From an uncultured Alphaproteobacteria bacterium (lineage in GTDB: Bacteria; Pseudomonadota; Alphaproteobacteria; RF32; CAG-239), in contig CAKQLF010000001.1 of the NCBI GenBank assembly GCA_934254585.1, positions 310,001 through 374,000 on the forward strand: 64,000 bases of DNA, given 5' to 3'. Within the stretch, counting starts at the first letter, position 1; each line of letters begins with the position of its first letter. The notes beneath the pieces are model-generated. The model did not search any database and was not told the origin of the DNA. It saw only the letters and a program-made list of their open reading frames with translations. Below are positions 8,864-17,109 of this stretch, piece after piece. Made by a program: the position numbers and the translations under genes.

Positions 8864-9964
8864 ATGGTTAAAAAGATGAAAATATTTTTTACATTAGCCT
8901 TAATATCCGGAATTTTCGGCGCGACCGCCTTAAAAGCGCAGCCTGTGCCGCAATTTAGCGAACCGATTTACTATCAGAAGCCGGCAGTTTTTCATCCGCT
9001 GGCTCCACAGGCTCAGCCTAAACGTTCTCCCATTGAACAAATGGTATGGAACAATAAAGTGCGTTGCGGCAGTGATTTAAGCGTAAAGACCTATGCCGTA
9101 AAAGAAGACGGAGTCTGGAAAGGTATTGATGCCGATGTTTGCCGGATTATTGCTCAAGCGTTGCTTGGGGATAATAAAAAAATTCAGATGGTAAACGTTT
9201 CGCAAAAAAATATGTCGCGAGCCTTAGACGAAGACCGAATAGATGTGATGCTTAGCGGCGGGGCTTATTCGGCAAAAACGGAAACTGCACGTCAAGGCCT
9301 GAGCGCGGGACTTTTGTATTATGACTATCAAATGTTGTTGGTACATTCTGATGATTCCGACAATTTAAATGACTATAAGGGTAAAAAAATTTGTTTATCG
9401 ACGGATTCCGATTATTATAAAAATTTTGATGATTTTAATTTGCGTGCGGATTTGAATATGAAATATTTGACCTTCGCCAACCTAAAAGACGCTAAGGCCG
9501 CTTTTTTGTTGAATCGCTGCCAAATGATGACGGCAAGCGGTTTGACGCTTAATGGAATTATTAAAGATTTGCCGACGGCTAATGCAAAAATTTTACCGCA
9601 GCAAATAGCTTTGCATCCGGTTTATGCTTTTGTGCAAAGAGATAACGCCGAGTTGCGTTTGGCGTTGAAATGGATTTTTAACGCACTATTTTTGGCGGAA
9701 CAATATGGCATTAACGGCCAAAATCTGGAATTTTATACGGCAAATGACAATCCTGAAATCCGAAATTTGCTTGGTGATGACGAGCAAATGTGGACCGATT
9801 TGAAAGTTAAACCGCAATGGTTGAAAGAGGCGGTTGCGCTGTTTGGCAATTATAAGGATATCTATGATAAAAATTTAGGCCGTGATTCTGATTATAATTT
9901 GGAGCGGGGATTAGGTAAATTGGTTAAAGACGGCGGGACAATTTATCCTGTTCCGTTTATGTAA
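8864..9964 (+). CDS. Amino-acid ABC transporter periplasmic binding protein (SBP family 3)
   Basis: A 366-residue protein with a signal peptide ending ALKAQP (about residue 25), then a family 3 solute-binding fold: VRCGSDLSVKTYA start strand, KGIDADVCRIIAQAL, and RIDVMLSGGAYSAKTE. The layout resembles AapJ-type general L-amino-acid-binding proteins, which keep the GFDVDxCRAVAAAV pattern. No permease or ATPase gene follows; the next gene is tRNA-Trp. The ATG at 8864 has no SD; one at 8876 is the alternative. Confidence 0.8.
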   Translation: MVKKMKIFFTLALISGIFGATALKAQPVPQFSEPIYYQKPAVFHPLAPQAQPKRSPIEQMVWNNKVRCGSDLSVKTYAVKEDGVWKGIDADVCRIIAQALLGDNKKIQMVNVSQKNMSRALDEDRIDVMLSGGAYSAKTETARQGLSAGLLYYDYQMLLVHSDDSDNLNDYKGKKICLSTDSDYYKNFDDFNLRADLNMKYLTFANLKDAKAAFLLNRCQMMTASGLTLNGIIKDLPTANAKILPQQIALHPVYAFVQRDNAELRLALKWIFNALFLAEQYGINGQNLEFYTANDNPEIRNLLGDDEQMWTDLKVKPQWLKEAVALFGNYKDIYDKNLGRDSDYNLERGLGKLVKDGGTIYPVPFM

Positions 9965-10008
9965 ATTTCAAATTCTGTGCAAAAAAATGAAATTACAATA
10001 AAAAATGC

Positions 10009-10037
10009 TTGATTTTCATAACAGATGTGTGTATCAA
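10009..10037 (+). promoter_or_regulatory. Candidate promoter of tRNA-Trp-secE-nusG
   Basis: TTGATT, a 17-bp spacer, then TATCAA, ending 36 nt before the tRNA. A plausible housekeeping promoter; the rnpB promoter at 43481 has the same -35 and spacer. Confidence 0.55.
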
Positions 10038-10073
10038 TTAGCAGACAGGTTGTGAAACCGAATGATGTTTTGT

Positions 10074-10149
10074 AGGGGTATAGCTCAGTTGGTAGAGCAT
10101 CGGTCTCCAAAACCGAGTGTCGTGAGTTCGAATCTTACTGCCCCTGCCA
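10074..10149 (+). tRNA. tRNA-Trp (CCA)
   Basis: Seven-base acceptor AGGGGTA pairs with TGCCCCT (one G-T). D-arm TAGCTCAGTTGGTAGAGCA, anticodon loop CTCCAAA (anticodon CCA), T-loop GTTCGAATC, discriminator G and an encoded CCA end. It precedes secE by 23 nt, an arrangement common in proteobacteria. Confidence 0.97.
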
Positions 10150-10172
10150 ATTTAATTTTACAAAGGTATAAA

Positions 10173-10364
10173 ATGAGTATTAGTCCGATTCAGTTTCTGC
10201 GTCAGGTTAAGCAGGAAGTTAAAAAGGTTACCTGGCCGACCAAAAAAGAAGTTGTTCCTTCTTGTGCTATGGTTGTTACCTTAGTTGCCATTGCCACAGT
10301 GTTTTTCTTTATTGTTGATGCTGTTTTGGCTTGGGGTGTTGATAAAATTTTGATGTTAGGGTAG
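10173..10364 (+). CDS. secE: Preprotein translocase subunit SecE
   Basis: A 63-residue single-spanning SecE. The family core QEVKKVTWPTKKEV precedes one transmembrane helix near residues 33-55. Together with SecY and SecG it forms the protein-conducting channel. The true start is ATG 10173 with AAGG upstream; a longer in-frame reading runs back through the tRNA and is spurious. Followed by nusG after 11 nt. Confidence 0.96.
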   Translation: MSISPIQFLRQVKQEVKKVTWPTKKEVVPSCAMVVTLVAIATVFFFIVDAVLAWGVDKILMLG

Positions 10365-10375
10365 GAGTTTAACTG

Positions 10376-10906
10376 ATGACTGCGCGTTGGTATGTTGTGA
10401 ATGTTTATTCCGGTTCAGAGAAAAAAGTGGCTGAATCGTTGAGAGAACAGGCAACTTTGAAGAAAATGGACGATAAAATTCTTGAGGTTTTTGTGCCGAC
10501 GGAAAATGTGGTGGAAATTCGCAAAGGGGCCAAGGTAAATGCCGAGCATAAGTTTTTCCCAGGGTATATTTTGGTAAAAATGGAACTCACTGATGAAACT
10601 TGGTTGGTGGTTAAAAATACACCGCGAGTAAGTGGCTTTTTGGGAAGTCGTAACAAACCGCAACCGATTAGTGATGCTGAAGTGCAAAAAATTATGAATC
10701 AGGTTCAGGAAGGTTTGGAACGTCCTCAGACTAATATTAATTTTGAAACCGGTGAGCAAATCAGGGTTATTGATGGCCCGTTTGCTTCTTTTGTGGGTAT
10801 TGTTGAAGATATTGATGCCGAAAAGAACCGCTTGAAGGTTTCGGTTTCTATTTTTGGCCGTTACACACCGGTTGAATTAGAGTTTTCTCAAGTAGAAAAA
10901 ATATAA
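10376..10906 (+). CDS. nusG: Transcription termination/antitermination factor NusG
   Basis: A 176-residue NusG with the N-terminal NGN domain (ARWYVVNVYSGSEKKVAESL; KFFPGYILVKM; RVSGFLG) and the C-terminal KOW domain (VIDGPFASFVGIVEDID). It binds RNA polymerase and links it to Rho or ribosomes. The operon stops here at a terminator: the ribosomal genes rplK-rplA that usually follow nusG are not next to it. Confidence 0.97.
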   Translation: MTARWYVVNVYSGSEKKVAESLREQATLKKMDDKILEVFVPTENVVEIRKGAKVNAEHKFFPGYILVKMELTDETWLVVKNTPRVSGFLGSRNKPQPISDAEVQKIMNQVQEGLERPQTNINFETGEQIRVIDGPFASFVGIVEDIDAEKNRLKVSVSIFGRYTPVELEFSQVEKI

Positions 10907-10930
10907 TTATGACTTTCTTTCCTTATAATG

Positions 10931-10963
10931 AAAAATCACCGCTTGATTGCGGTGATTTTTTTT
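10931..10963 (+). terminator. Terminator after nusG
   Basis: AAAAATCACCGC / GCGGTGATTTTT stem with a six-base loop and a run of eight T, 24 nt after the nusG stop. Confidence 0.85.
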
Positions 10964-10999
10964 GTGGTGTGCCTTTGGTTTATAATAACAATAAGATGG

Positions 11000-11188
11000 A
11001 GTGCGTCATTCGTGGGCATTCTCTTTTTATGTCATTGCCGGACTTGATCCGGCAATCTAGATCCACGGGTCAGAGCCCGTGGATGACTAGAAAGGGGAGT
11101 GTAATAACGTCCGGTGATGACAGAGGAAAGAAGTGAACAAGTCTGTGGATGACTATAGAGGAGTGTAATAACGTCCGGTGATGACATC
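11000..11188. repeat. Palindromic intergenic repeats with an internal duplication
   Basis: At 11031-11087 two adjacent palindromes, TGCCGGACTTGATCCGGCA and ATCCACGGGTCAGAGCCCGT(GGAT), are bounded by GTCAT and ATGAC. A 41-43 nt unit beginning GTGGATGACTA and ending CCGGTGATGAC occurs twice, at 11079-11121 and 11145-11185. The interval 10964-11210 contains no credible gene. The short open frames here only read through the repeat. Confidence 0.8.
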
Positions 11189-11210
11189 AGAAGAAAATTA
11201 GTTTTGCTGC

Positions 11211-11245
11211 AAAAAAACAGCCACCGATTTTTATTGGTGGCTGTT
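11211..11245 (-). terminator. Terminator of the Cys-rich giant gene
   Basis: AACAGCCACC / GGTGGCTGTT stem; on the minus strand a run of seven T follows. It begins 8 nt after the stop of the gene at 11253. Confidence 0.82.
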
Positions 11246-11252
11246 CTGGTTA

Positions 11253-14200
11253 TTAGTTTTTTGTTTTGTCCTTTACTTTATTATGATAATAGAAATAATT
11301 ATCATCAGTTATCATATAATCATAATCCAAACTATTATTGTAATTGTAATTATTTCCATACGCATCAAATTCAGGAATTTCCAGAGAATATGGCGTGTTT
11401 GTTTGCGGAGCACGTTCATTTATATATCTATCACATACACTATTATTAGCTGTTCCCGAAGTTTTAGTCATATATGTATATCCTTTGTGGTTCCAATTAA
11501 AATACCACTCACCATTGGCTCTTATAGAGAAAATCGTGGTTAAAGGTCTGTCTGAAGATATAGTGTAATAGGTTGAATCAAAATCTTCCTCAGACGGACA
11601 CTCTTGGTGAACATTGAAAGTATTTTTACCTGCTGTGGCAGTTATACGACCACTAGGATATAATGTTCCTTCTTTATAAATATCAGATGTTTGTGCCGGC
11701 ATATCAATGCTCTTAACTTTTTGATATTCTTGAAGTTTTAAATTATCGTAGTTTAAAAAAACGTAACCTCCACTGTAAGCAAATTTGTATTCTTTATATG
11801 TATTGTTAGGAAAGTTTCCATTTTCCGGAAGATAAGACTCTTCTGCTATCAAAATAGGACCACTCGGTAGTCCACTATAAGTAGCACAGGTTCTCTGCTC
11901 TAGGTAAGTAAAAGGTACTTTTACTTTGTTATTCTCCATATCGTAATAAGCACCTTCAAAAGAATATCCTTTAGCGCATTCATGGTTAGAAAAGTCATCT
12001 ATATAAACATCGTTATAATAACCGTCAAAATAGTTTGTGTAACTACTATTTGCCGATATTACAATTTCTCCTCTATCCCAATCTTGTAATTCACAGCTTT
12101 GTAAAATCACTGTATTTTTTTTCGGGTTAAAGAAATTATTTTGAGTTTCTGAATATTTACTTGCCAACTCCTCAGTTGTCATCTGCGTCATTGTATAACT
12201 TGTATTTATTCTGTCATCTACCCCTGAATCTGCAACAGTTATTTCAGCGGAGTCTATGCAATCTTTAGCTATCTGTTGGTTTGGATAATTTGGAACAATA
12301 AAGAATCCATCATTACTATCAAGTCCATAGTATTGGCCTAGTTTGCCATAAGTATTACTATATTTATATTTTACATCTCTATATTCTAATCGTCCATCAG
12401 TTTTGCCATTTTGAGGTAAATGATAACAAGTTGCGGCGTAGTATATACATTTTTTGGCACCGGTAAGTTTAATTAAGTTAATTTCCATATTAATTGTCGA
12501 ACTCAAAGGTGCTGTGTCTATATCTTTCCAGGTACAATCGTACATTTCTTCTGAAGTTGGATACGATTGTTTGTCTTCTGCTATTTCAGTAAAACATTGA
12601 CCATATTTCTTAAGAAAAGCATCACTTGCCTCAGTATCTGTATTAAAAGCATACTTAATTTGATTATTTCTCCGAAGAACAGTGAATCCTGTGGAAATGT
12701 GAGGGTCTGTATTTACAAATGTATACGGATTAGAAGCAACGTAACTATCAGAAATTACAGGTTTAAAACGTATAACGTCAAGAGGATAAGCTCCTATATA
12801 ATGAGAGTTACCATCGTTATCCCAAGCAGCCTCAAATTCATCAAGACTATCCGTTAATTCTTGGCGACTGAAACAGAAAGAGTTTTCAGAATTAGTTATA
12901 CTAATATCCTCATTAAATGAGTATGATACATCCTTTGTTGGATTAGTTATATGTAGATTAGCATTTTCTTCATCTTCAAGTGTCATTACTATTCCCATAC
13001 TCTTCAACTCTGTGGCAGTGCAAGTATGTTTGCCGGTAGTGTCGGTGCATTTGAATGCAAGTTTGATACATATTTGGTCGGAATCTTCTGTTTTTTTGCA
13101 ATAGAAACATTTGTTTCCGTCGGCGTCGTAAATTCCGGCGTCAACCTTCTCGCCGTCTGCACATTCGCCGGAAGACTTGTAGTTGCTGTTGATTTTTTCA
13201 CAAGTAGGTTTGCCAATACCTCCATATTGACATATTACTCGGTAAGTTCCGTCAGTGGCTTTAATGTTTTCCTTCGGCTCGCAAGCTTTCAGCGGGTTGT
13301 TATCTGTTAATGGCACATTAGCAACAGTGATGTTATTGATAGTAACTCCCATTCTACTCCATTTAATATCGTTTTTGGAAGTTGCTTTGCCTGTTTCGTC
13401 ATTATATCGACGGATGTACCAAGTACTGTTATTCCGAACAGTTTTATTAAGACCATTTAATTTACCTGTGGATGCAACATTAACTGTTTTTGTGCCAGTG
13501 GTGGTTACTTTACGCTTTACAGTTATGTTATAACCATAATTCTCCGTTTGTTTAATAGTAGGAGTGTCGGTCACGGTAATTACATAGCTGTTGTCAACAC
13601 AATCAACGCACGGACCTTCAGAACCGGAAACGCCGGCATCTGTTTCTGTTTGATTGCTTTTGCAAGTACCTTTAACAGAATGCGCCGGAGTTAATTTAGT
13701 GCAGGATTTCAAGGTACATTTAACACATTTTCTAGTGGATTCACCATCGGTCCAATCGGTTTCTTCCACATCATAAATCTTAGTGTCGCAGCTGTCTTTT
13801 ACAATGCTCCCCGGAATGTTGTAATCGGAGCACTTTTTCTTGGTACATAAAAAGCATTTTCCGTCTTCGCCTTCAGCTTTTTCAGAACATTTATAACTAT
13901 CGCCTTTCTTATTCTTTTCACTTAGATTTATATAAATTTCATTAATTTCTACACAAGTCTTTTTAACACGATAATAACAGCTTGTGTCTGTGTCTTCTAC
14001 ACATTTTTGGTTTTCAGCTATGTTCTTTAGGCAGGCGTCTTGAGAATTGTATTGGCATACGCGATAATGACAGCCGTTATTAAGGGTGCAGATTTGAGAT
14101 GCCGGTAAATTTTTTTGACAATCGGTAACATCATCATACCCATTGTAGGAAGAACAAGAAACAATCGGGTCATCGCGTAATTGCCCGTTGTCACATTTAT

Positions 14201-14303
14201 CCAACCCCGGCAAAAAACATATTTTGGCCATTGCATTGGTCGCTATACCAACAAAAAATAACGTTAGAACAATACGTTTCAGAAAATTATAAGATAGTGA
14301 CAT
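11253..14303 (-). CDS. Giant secreted Cys-rich protein (CFLP family, copy A)
   Basis: A 1016-residue protein of no family I can name. The start at 14303 is set by GGAGGTTGCT before the ATG. Signal peptide residues 1-26 (ending NAMA), then KICFLPGLDKC. Residues 27-430 are Cys-rich modules of the form C-x(10-15)-C-x(20-30)-C-x2-C (for example KKKCSDYNIPG to RKCVKCTLKSC to GPCVDC), broken by a Thr/Val-rich Cys-free stretch near 255-350. The rest is Tyr/Asn/Asp-rich with sparse Cys, probably beta-sheet. No membrane anchor or sorting motif is seen at the C-terminus. The gene at 32945-35257 is a full-length paralogue. Likely exported and disulfide-bonded; role unknown. Confidence 0.85.
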   Translation of the reverse strand: MSLSYNFLKRIVLTLFFVGIATNAMAKICFLPGLDKCDNGQLRDDPIVSCSSYNGYDDVTDCQKNLPASQICTLNNGCHYRVCQYNSQDACLKNIAENQKCVEDTDTSCYYRVKKTCVEINEIYINLSEKNKKGDSYKCSEKAEGEDGKCFLCTKKKCSDYNIPGSIVKDSCDTKIYDVEETDWTDGESTRKCVKCTLKSCTKLTPAHSVKGTCKSNQTETDAGVSGSEGPCVDCVDNSYVITVTDTPTIKQTENYGYNITVKRKVTTTGTKTVNVASTGKLNGLNKTVRNNSTWYIRRYNDETGKATSKNDIKWSRMGVTINNITVANVPLTDNNPLKACEPKENIKATDGTYRVICQYGGIGKPTCEKINSNYKSSGECADGEKVDAGIYDADGNKCFYCKKTEDSDQICIKLAFKCTDTTGKHTCTATELKSMGIVMTLEDEENANLHITNPTKDVSYSFNEDISITNSENSFCFSRQELTDSLDEFEAAWDNDGNSHYIGAYPLDVIRFKPVISDSYVASNPYTFVNTDPHISTGFTVLRRNNQIKYAFNTDTEASDAFLKKYGQCFTEIAEDKQSYPTSEEMYDCTWKDIDTAPLSSTINMEINLIKLTGAKKCIYYAATCYHLPQNGKTDGRLEYRDVKYKYSNTYGKLGQYYGLDSNDGFFIVPNYPNQQIAKDCIDSAEITVADSGVDDRINTSYTMTQMTTEELASKYSETQNNFFNPKKNTVILQSCELQDWDRGEIVISANSSYTNYFDGYYNDVYIDDFSNHECAKGYSFEGAYYDMENNKVKVPFTYLEQRTCATYSGLPSGPILIAEESYLPENGNFPNNTYKEYKFAYSGGYVFLNYDNLKLQEYQKVKSIDMPAQTSDIYKEGTLYPSGRITATAGKNTFNVHQECPSEEDFDSTYYTISSDRPLTTIFSIRANGEWYFNWNHKGYTYMTKTSGTANNSVCDRYINERAPQTNTPYSLEIPEFDAYGNNYNYNNSLDYDYMITDDNYFYYHNKVKDKTKN

Positions 14304-14388
14304 AGCAACCTCCAACAATCTATAAAATGTGCCGAAAGTCCGTTTTAACACACTGTTTTTCACGGACTCATTCTCTCCTTGTGGTAGT

Positions 14389-14417
14389 AGTGTAACTTAA
14401 CGCACCAAAAATTGCAA
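14389..14417 (-). promoter_or_regulatory. Promoter of Cys-rich gene copy A
   Basis: On the minus strand TTGCAA, 17 bp, TACACT. The expected transcript start is near 14382, leaving an 80-nt leader that contains its own SD-plus-ATG (GGAGAGAATG) and a four-codon frame ATG AGT CCG TGA, and a 6-bp stem AGTCCG/CGGACT. Confidence 0.5.
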
Positions 14418-14571
14418 TATTTAATTGGAAATCAATGCTTTTTTTAATATTTTTGTAACATTGTTCAATTTTTGTCTTTCCAGATTCGAAATGAATAAAA
14501 AAACAACCTCTGTCGGAGTGAGACTACCGGCAAAGGTGTTAAAAAAATAAATTTGCAAAGTGACTATAAAA

Positions 14572-14913
14572 TTAAGCCAAGTTTGGTAATATGGATTTCA
14601 TATTTTGGTTGTAATATTCTTCAGCCCACGCACGCATAGAATCTAACACGGGTTTTAAGTTGTAGCCCAAATTAGTCAATGTATATTCCACTTTCGGGGG
14701 AATTTGGGCGTAAACCGTGCGGATTAAAATTCCTTTCTCTTCCAGGGCGCGCAGATTAGAAGTCAAAACCTTTTGGGTTATGTCGCCAAGTTCTTTTTTG
14801 ATTTCGCCAAAGCGTTTGGTGCCATCCATCAACTCTTGTATAATCATAACTTTCCAGCGGTCGCCCATAGTTTTTAAGGCCATTTCAACCAGATTTTCCG
14901 GCATTTCTATCAT
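14572..14913 (-). CDS. HxlR-family transcriptional regulator
   Basis: A 113-residue winged helix-turn-helix protein. Recognisable segments are LKTMGDRWKVMIIQEL, GTKRFGEIKKELGDITQKVL (recognition helix) and the wing EYTLTNLGYNLKPVL. Family members often sense redox or electrophiles through an N-terminal Cys before the first helix; this one has no Cys at all. GGAGA seven bases upstream fixes the start. It stands alone, so its target cannot be read from neighbours. Confidence 0.9.
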   Translation of the reverse strand: MIEMPENLVEMALKTMGDRWKVMIIQELMDGTKRFGEIKKELGDITQKVLTSNLRALEEKGILIRTVYAQIPPKVEYTLTNLGYNLKPVLDSMRAWAEEYYNQNMKSILPNLA

Positions 14914-15072
14914 AGATTTTCTCCAAAATTCACATCAAATCTGAATCTAACATACCAAATTTTATTTTGCAACCTCTATTCAATAAAAAAATATATTTAT
15001 GTACAACCGCCCTTTAAAAACATTGGAAAATGATTATTTTTTTTGCACACAAAAATAGGGAGGAGTGAAAAA

Positions 15073-15858
15073 ATGCGTCGAATTTGCTTGTTTGCCGGTT
15101 ATGATAAAAATAATAAAATTCAAGATTATGTGGTCTATCTGATTAAGGAATTGTCAAAAATCAGTGAGGTCTATTTTATGGGAAATGGCAAGTTCCCGCC
15201 GGATGAACTGTTTAAAATTGCTCCGTATACTAAGATGTTTTATTCTCAGCAAATTCAACTTAAAGATTTTGGCTCATGGCAATATTTGGTGGCAAAACTG
15301 GGTTGGGATAAATTGGAACAATATGACGAGTTAGTACTGTGCAACGACAGCGTTTACGGCCCGTTATATAATTTGGAAAATTTTTTCCGCTCAATGGAGC
15401 GTAAAGGTTATGACTTTTGGAGTGTGACTTCGGATTATGAAAATCATTTCCATTTACACAGTTATTGTATGGCTTTTACTAAAGATGTGGTGAAAAACGC
15501 CCAATTTCATAAATTTTGGCGTTCGGTGCCGTTTGCGTATAGTCCGCGCAATTGCGAGCTTGAGCTGACACCAATGCTGACAGAGCAGGGATTTATCGGC
15601 AATAGCTATATTCGTACCTTTAATCAGGGAAATGTTTTGCATAATCCGGTGCAAATGCTGCAAAATCATCAGGCTCCGTTTATAAAAGTAAAAAGTTTTT
15701 TGCCGGAAAACGATTATACTGCCGGTTCGGGAATAGAATTGCGCTATCAGCTCCGCACTAAAACGGATTATGATACGGCACTTATTCAAAAACATATAAA
15801 TATGGCGCATTTGCCGCAAACAATGGGACAGAAAATTGCTCGTTTCGCCGGATTGTGA
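15073..15858 (+). CDS. RgpF-like (rhamnan synthesis F) polysaccharide protein
   Basis: A 261-residue protein resembling the rhamnan synthesis protein F family found in O-antigen and cell-wall polysaccharide loci. Supporting features: N-terminal RRICLFAGYDKNNKIQDYVV, ELVLCNDSVYGPLYNLENFF with the acidic CNDS site, and YDFWSVTSDYENHFHLHSYC. The start at 15073 is chosen because AGGGAGGAGTG lies just upstream. It is isolated from other polysaccharide genes. Predicted role: sugar transfer in surface glycan synthesis (inference). Confidence 0.72.
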   Translation: MRRICLFAGYDKNNKIQDYVVYLIKELSKISEVYFMGNGKFPPDELFKIAPYTKMFYSQQIQLKDFGSWQYLVAKLGWDKLEQYDELVLCNDSVYGPLYNLENFFRSMERKGYDFWSVTSDYENHFHLHSYCMAFTKDVVKNAQFHKFWRSVPFAYSPRNCELELTPMLTEQGFIGNSYIRTFNQGNVLHNPVQMLQNHQAPFIKVKSFLPENDYTAGSGIELRYQLRTKTDYDTALIQKHINMAHLPQTMGQKIARFAGL

Positions 15859-16215
15859 TTAAATTGTCCACGCGTTCAAAATATGACATATCGAGAATGG
15901 AAGTTTGACTAAAACGGCGTCAAAGCGTAGGTCAAATCCTTGATATTGCCGATGTTTTTGCAAAAAATGCTGCGCGCCGCGGGTTATGCGCTGTTGCTGT
16001 TTGGCGGTGATGGCATAGGCTGCCTTATCCAGAGTTTGCCGCTTTTTAACTTCAATAAAAATTAGGCAGCGGTGTTTACGGGCGATAATGTCTATTTCAC
16101 CGGCGGTGCTGCCGCGGCCGACAATTACATTGCGGGCAACAAGGCGGTAACCGTGTAAACGCAAATAACAGCAAGCTAAAAATTCCGCCCATTTCCCGCT
16201 TTTATAATTATTCAT
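15859..16215 (-). CDS. YraN-family (UPF0102) endonuclease-like protein
   Basis: A 118-residue member of the restriction-endonuclease-like UPF0102 family. The core GEIDIIARKHRCLIFIEVKK contains the D...E-x-K nuclease signature; the preceding GKWAEFLACCYLRLHGY is also typical. Biochemical function in the cell is not established for the family. It overlaps the 3' end of rsmI by 8 nt, the usual rsmI-yraN pairing next to an LpoA-type gene. Confidence 0.9.
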   Translation of the reverse strand: MNNYKSGKWAEFLACCYLRLHGYRLVARNVIVGRGSTAGEIDIIARKHRCLIFIEVKKRQTLDKAAYAITAKQQQRITRGAQHFLQKHRQYQGFDLRFDAVLVKLPFSICHILNAWTI

Positions 16216-17041
16216 TTTTTAATTCCAAGGCTAAAGCGTATACCTCATTTTTATTGAGAGAATATTGCTCCGAAAATTCTTTTACCGCAGATTTGAGAGA
16301 AGTTTCCTGCAGCCTTTCAGCTAAAGCCTCGCGAATATCCTCAATGGTGTGTTGAGGTTCTTCCGGCGGCGCGACCACCAGGACAAATTCTCCCTTGGGA
16401 GCGTTTTCGCCGAAATGGGTGATGATTTCGGCAAAACTTCCGGTTTTAACCTCTTCATACATTTTGGTAAGTTCGCGAATTACCGATATTTTGCGGCCAC
16501 CGAAAACAGAGGAGGCTTGTTCCAGAGTTTTTAGCAGACGGGGCGCGGTTTCATAAAAAATAAGGGTGCTGTTTATGGCTTTCAGCTCCGTGAATAAGTC
16601 AATGCGGGCTTTGTCTTTGTTGGGAATAAAACCGGCAAACAAAAAACGATTGGTCGGCAGTCCGGAAAGCTGCAAGGCTGTTATTACGGCGCAAGCCCCC
16701 GGAATGGCTGTGACATAAACATTTTGCTCGCGGCATTTACTTACCAGTTTATACCCGGGGTCAGAGATAAGCGGCGCACCGGCATCACTGACCAAAGCTA
16801 TAGCCTCTCCGCCGTTGATAAGGTCTATCAATTGTTGCGCCTGCTCTTCTTCATTGTGGTCTTGATAGGTGATGAACCTTTTGTGCAAAGACAGTCCGAG
16901 AAGTGAAAACAATTTTTTGGTTACGCGTGTGTCTTCGCAGGCAATTATCGGGGCTTGCGACAAAATATCCAAGGCACGGGGAGAAATGTCCTGCAGATTG
17001 CCGATGGGAGTTGAAATTAAATAAAGTCCGTTTTTTAACAT
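16208..17041 (-). CDS. rsmI: 16S rRNA (cytidine-1402-2'-O)-methyltransferase
   Basis: A 277-residue tetrapyrrole-methylase-fold enzyme that 2'-O-methylates C1402 in the ribosomal P site using SAM. Diagnostic segments are LYLISTPIGNLQDISPRAL, CEDTRVTKKL, ALVSDAGAPLISDPGYKLV and the PGACAVITALQLSGLPTNRF stretch. A GTG three codons upstream (17050) is an alternative start; neither has a strong SD. Divergently transcribed from the LpoA-like gene with a 68-nt shared upstream region. Confidence 0.95.
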   Translation of the reverse strand: MLKNGLYLISTPIGNLQDISPRALDILSQAPIIACEDTRVTKKLFSLLGLSLHKRFITYQDHNEEEQAQQLIDLINGGEAIALVSDAGAPLISDPGYKLVSKCREQNVYVTAIPGACAVITALQLSGLPTNRFLFAGFIPNKDKARIDLFTELKAINSTLIFYETAPRLLKTLEQASSVFGGRKISVIRELTKMYEEVKTGSFAEIITHFGENAPKGEFVLVVAPPEEPQHTIEDIREALAERLQETSLKSAVKEFSEQYSLNKNEVYALALELKNE

Positions 17042-17109
17042 CAAATTCACTTTACAAAAATCAGTTTAAGCATTATTACTTTAGATATTGTTTTATATTT
17101 TGGGGAAAA

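Noticed and set aside
8864..9964. Amino-acid-binding protein as part of a full ABC operon
   Set aside because: No permease or ATPase gene is adjacent; a tRNA operon follows.
10062..10364. A 100-residue frame that fuses the tRNA-Trp region to SecE
   Set aside because: The N-terminal 37 codons are the tRNA gene read as protein; SecE starts at 10173 with its own SD.
10909..11136. A 75-codon frame after nusG
   Set aside because: It reads through the terminator and the palindromic repeats; no SD and no homologous look.
14440..14560. Imperfect hairpin (ACCT...GTCGG / CCGGC...AGGT) between the Cys-rich gene and the HxlR gene
   Set aside because: Stem interrupted by several mismatches and the gene ending at 14572 would need it on the other strand; support too weak.
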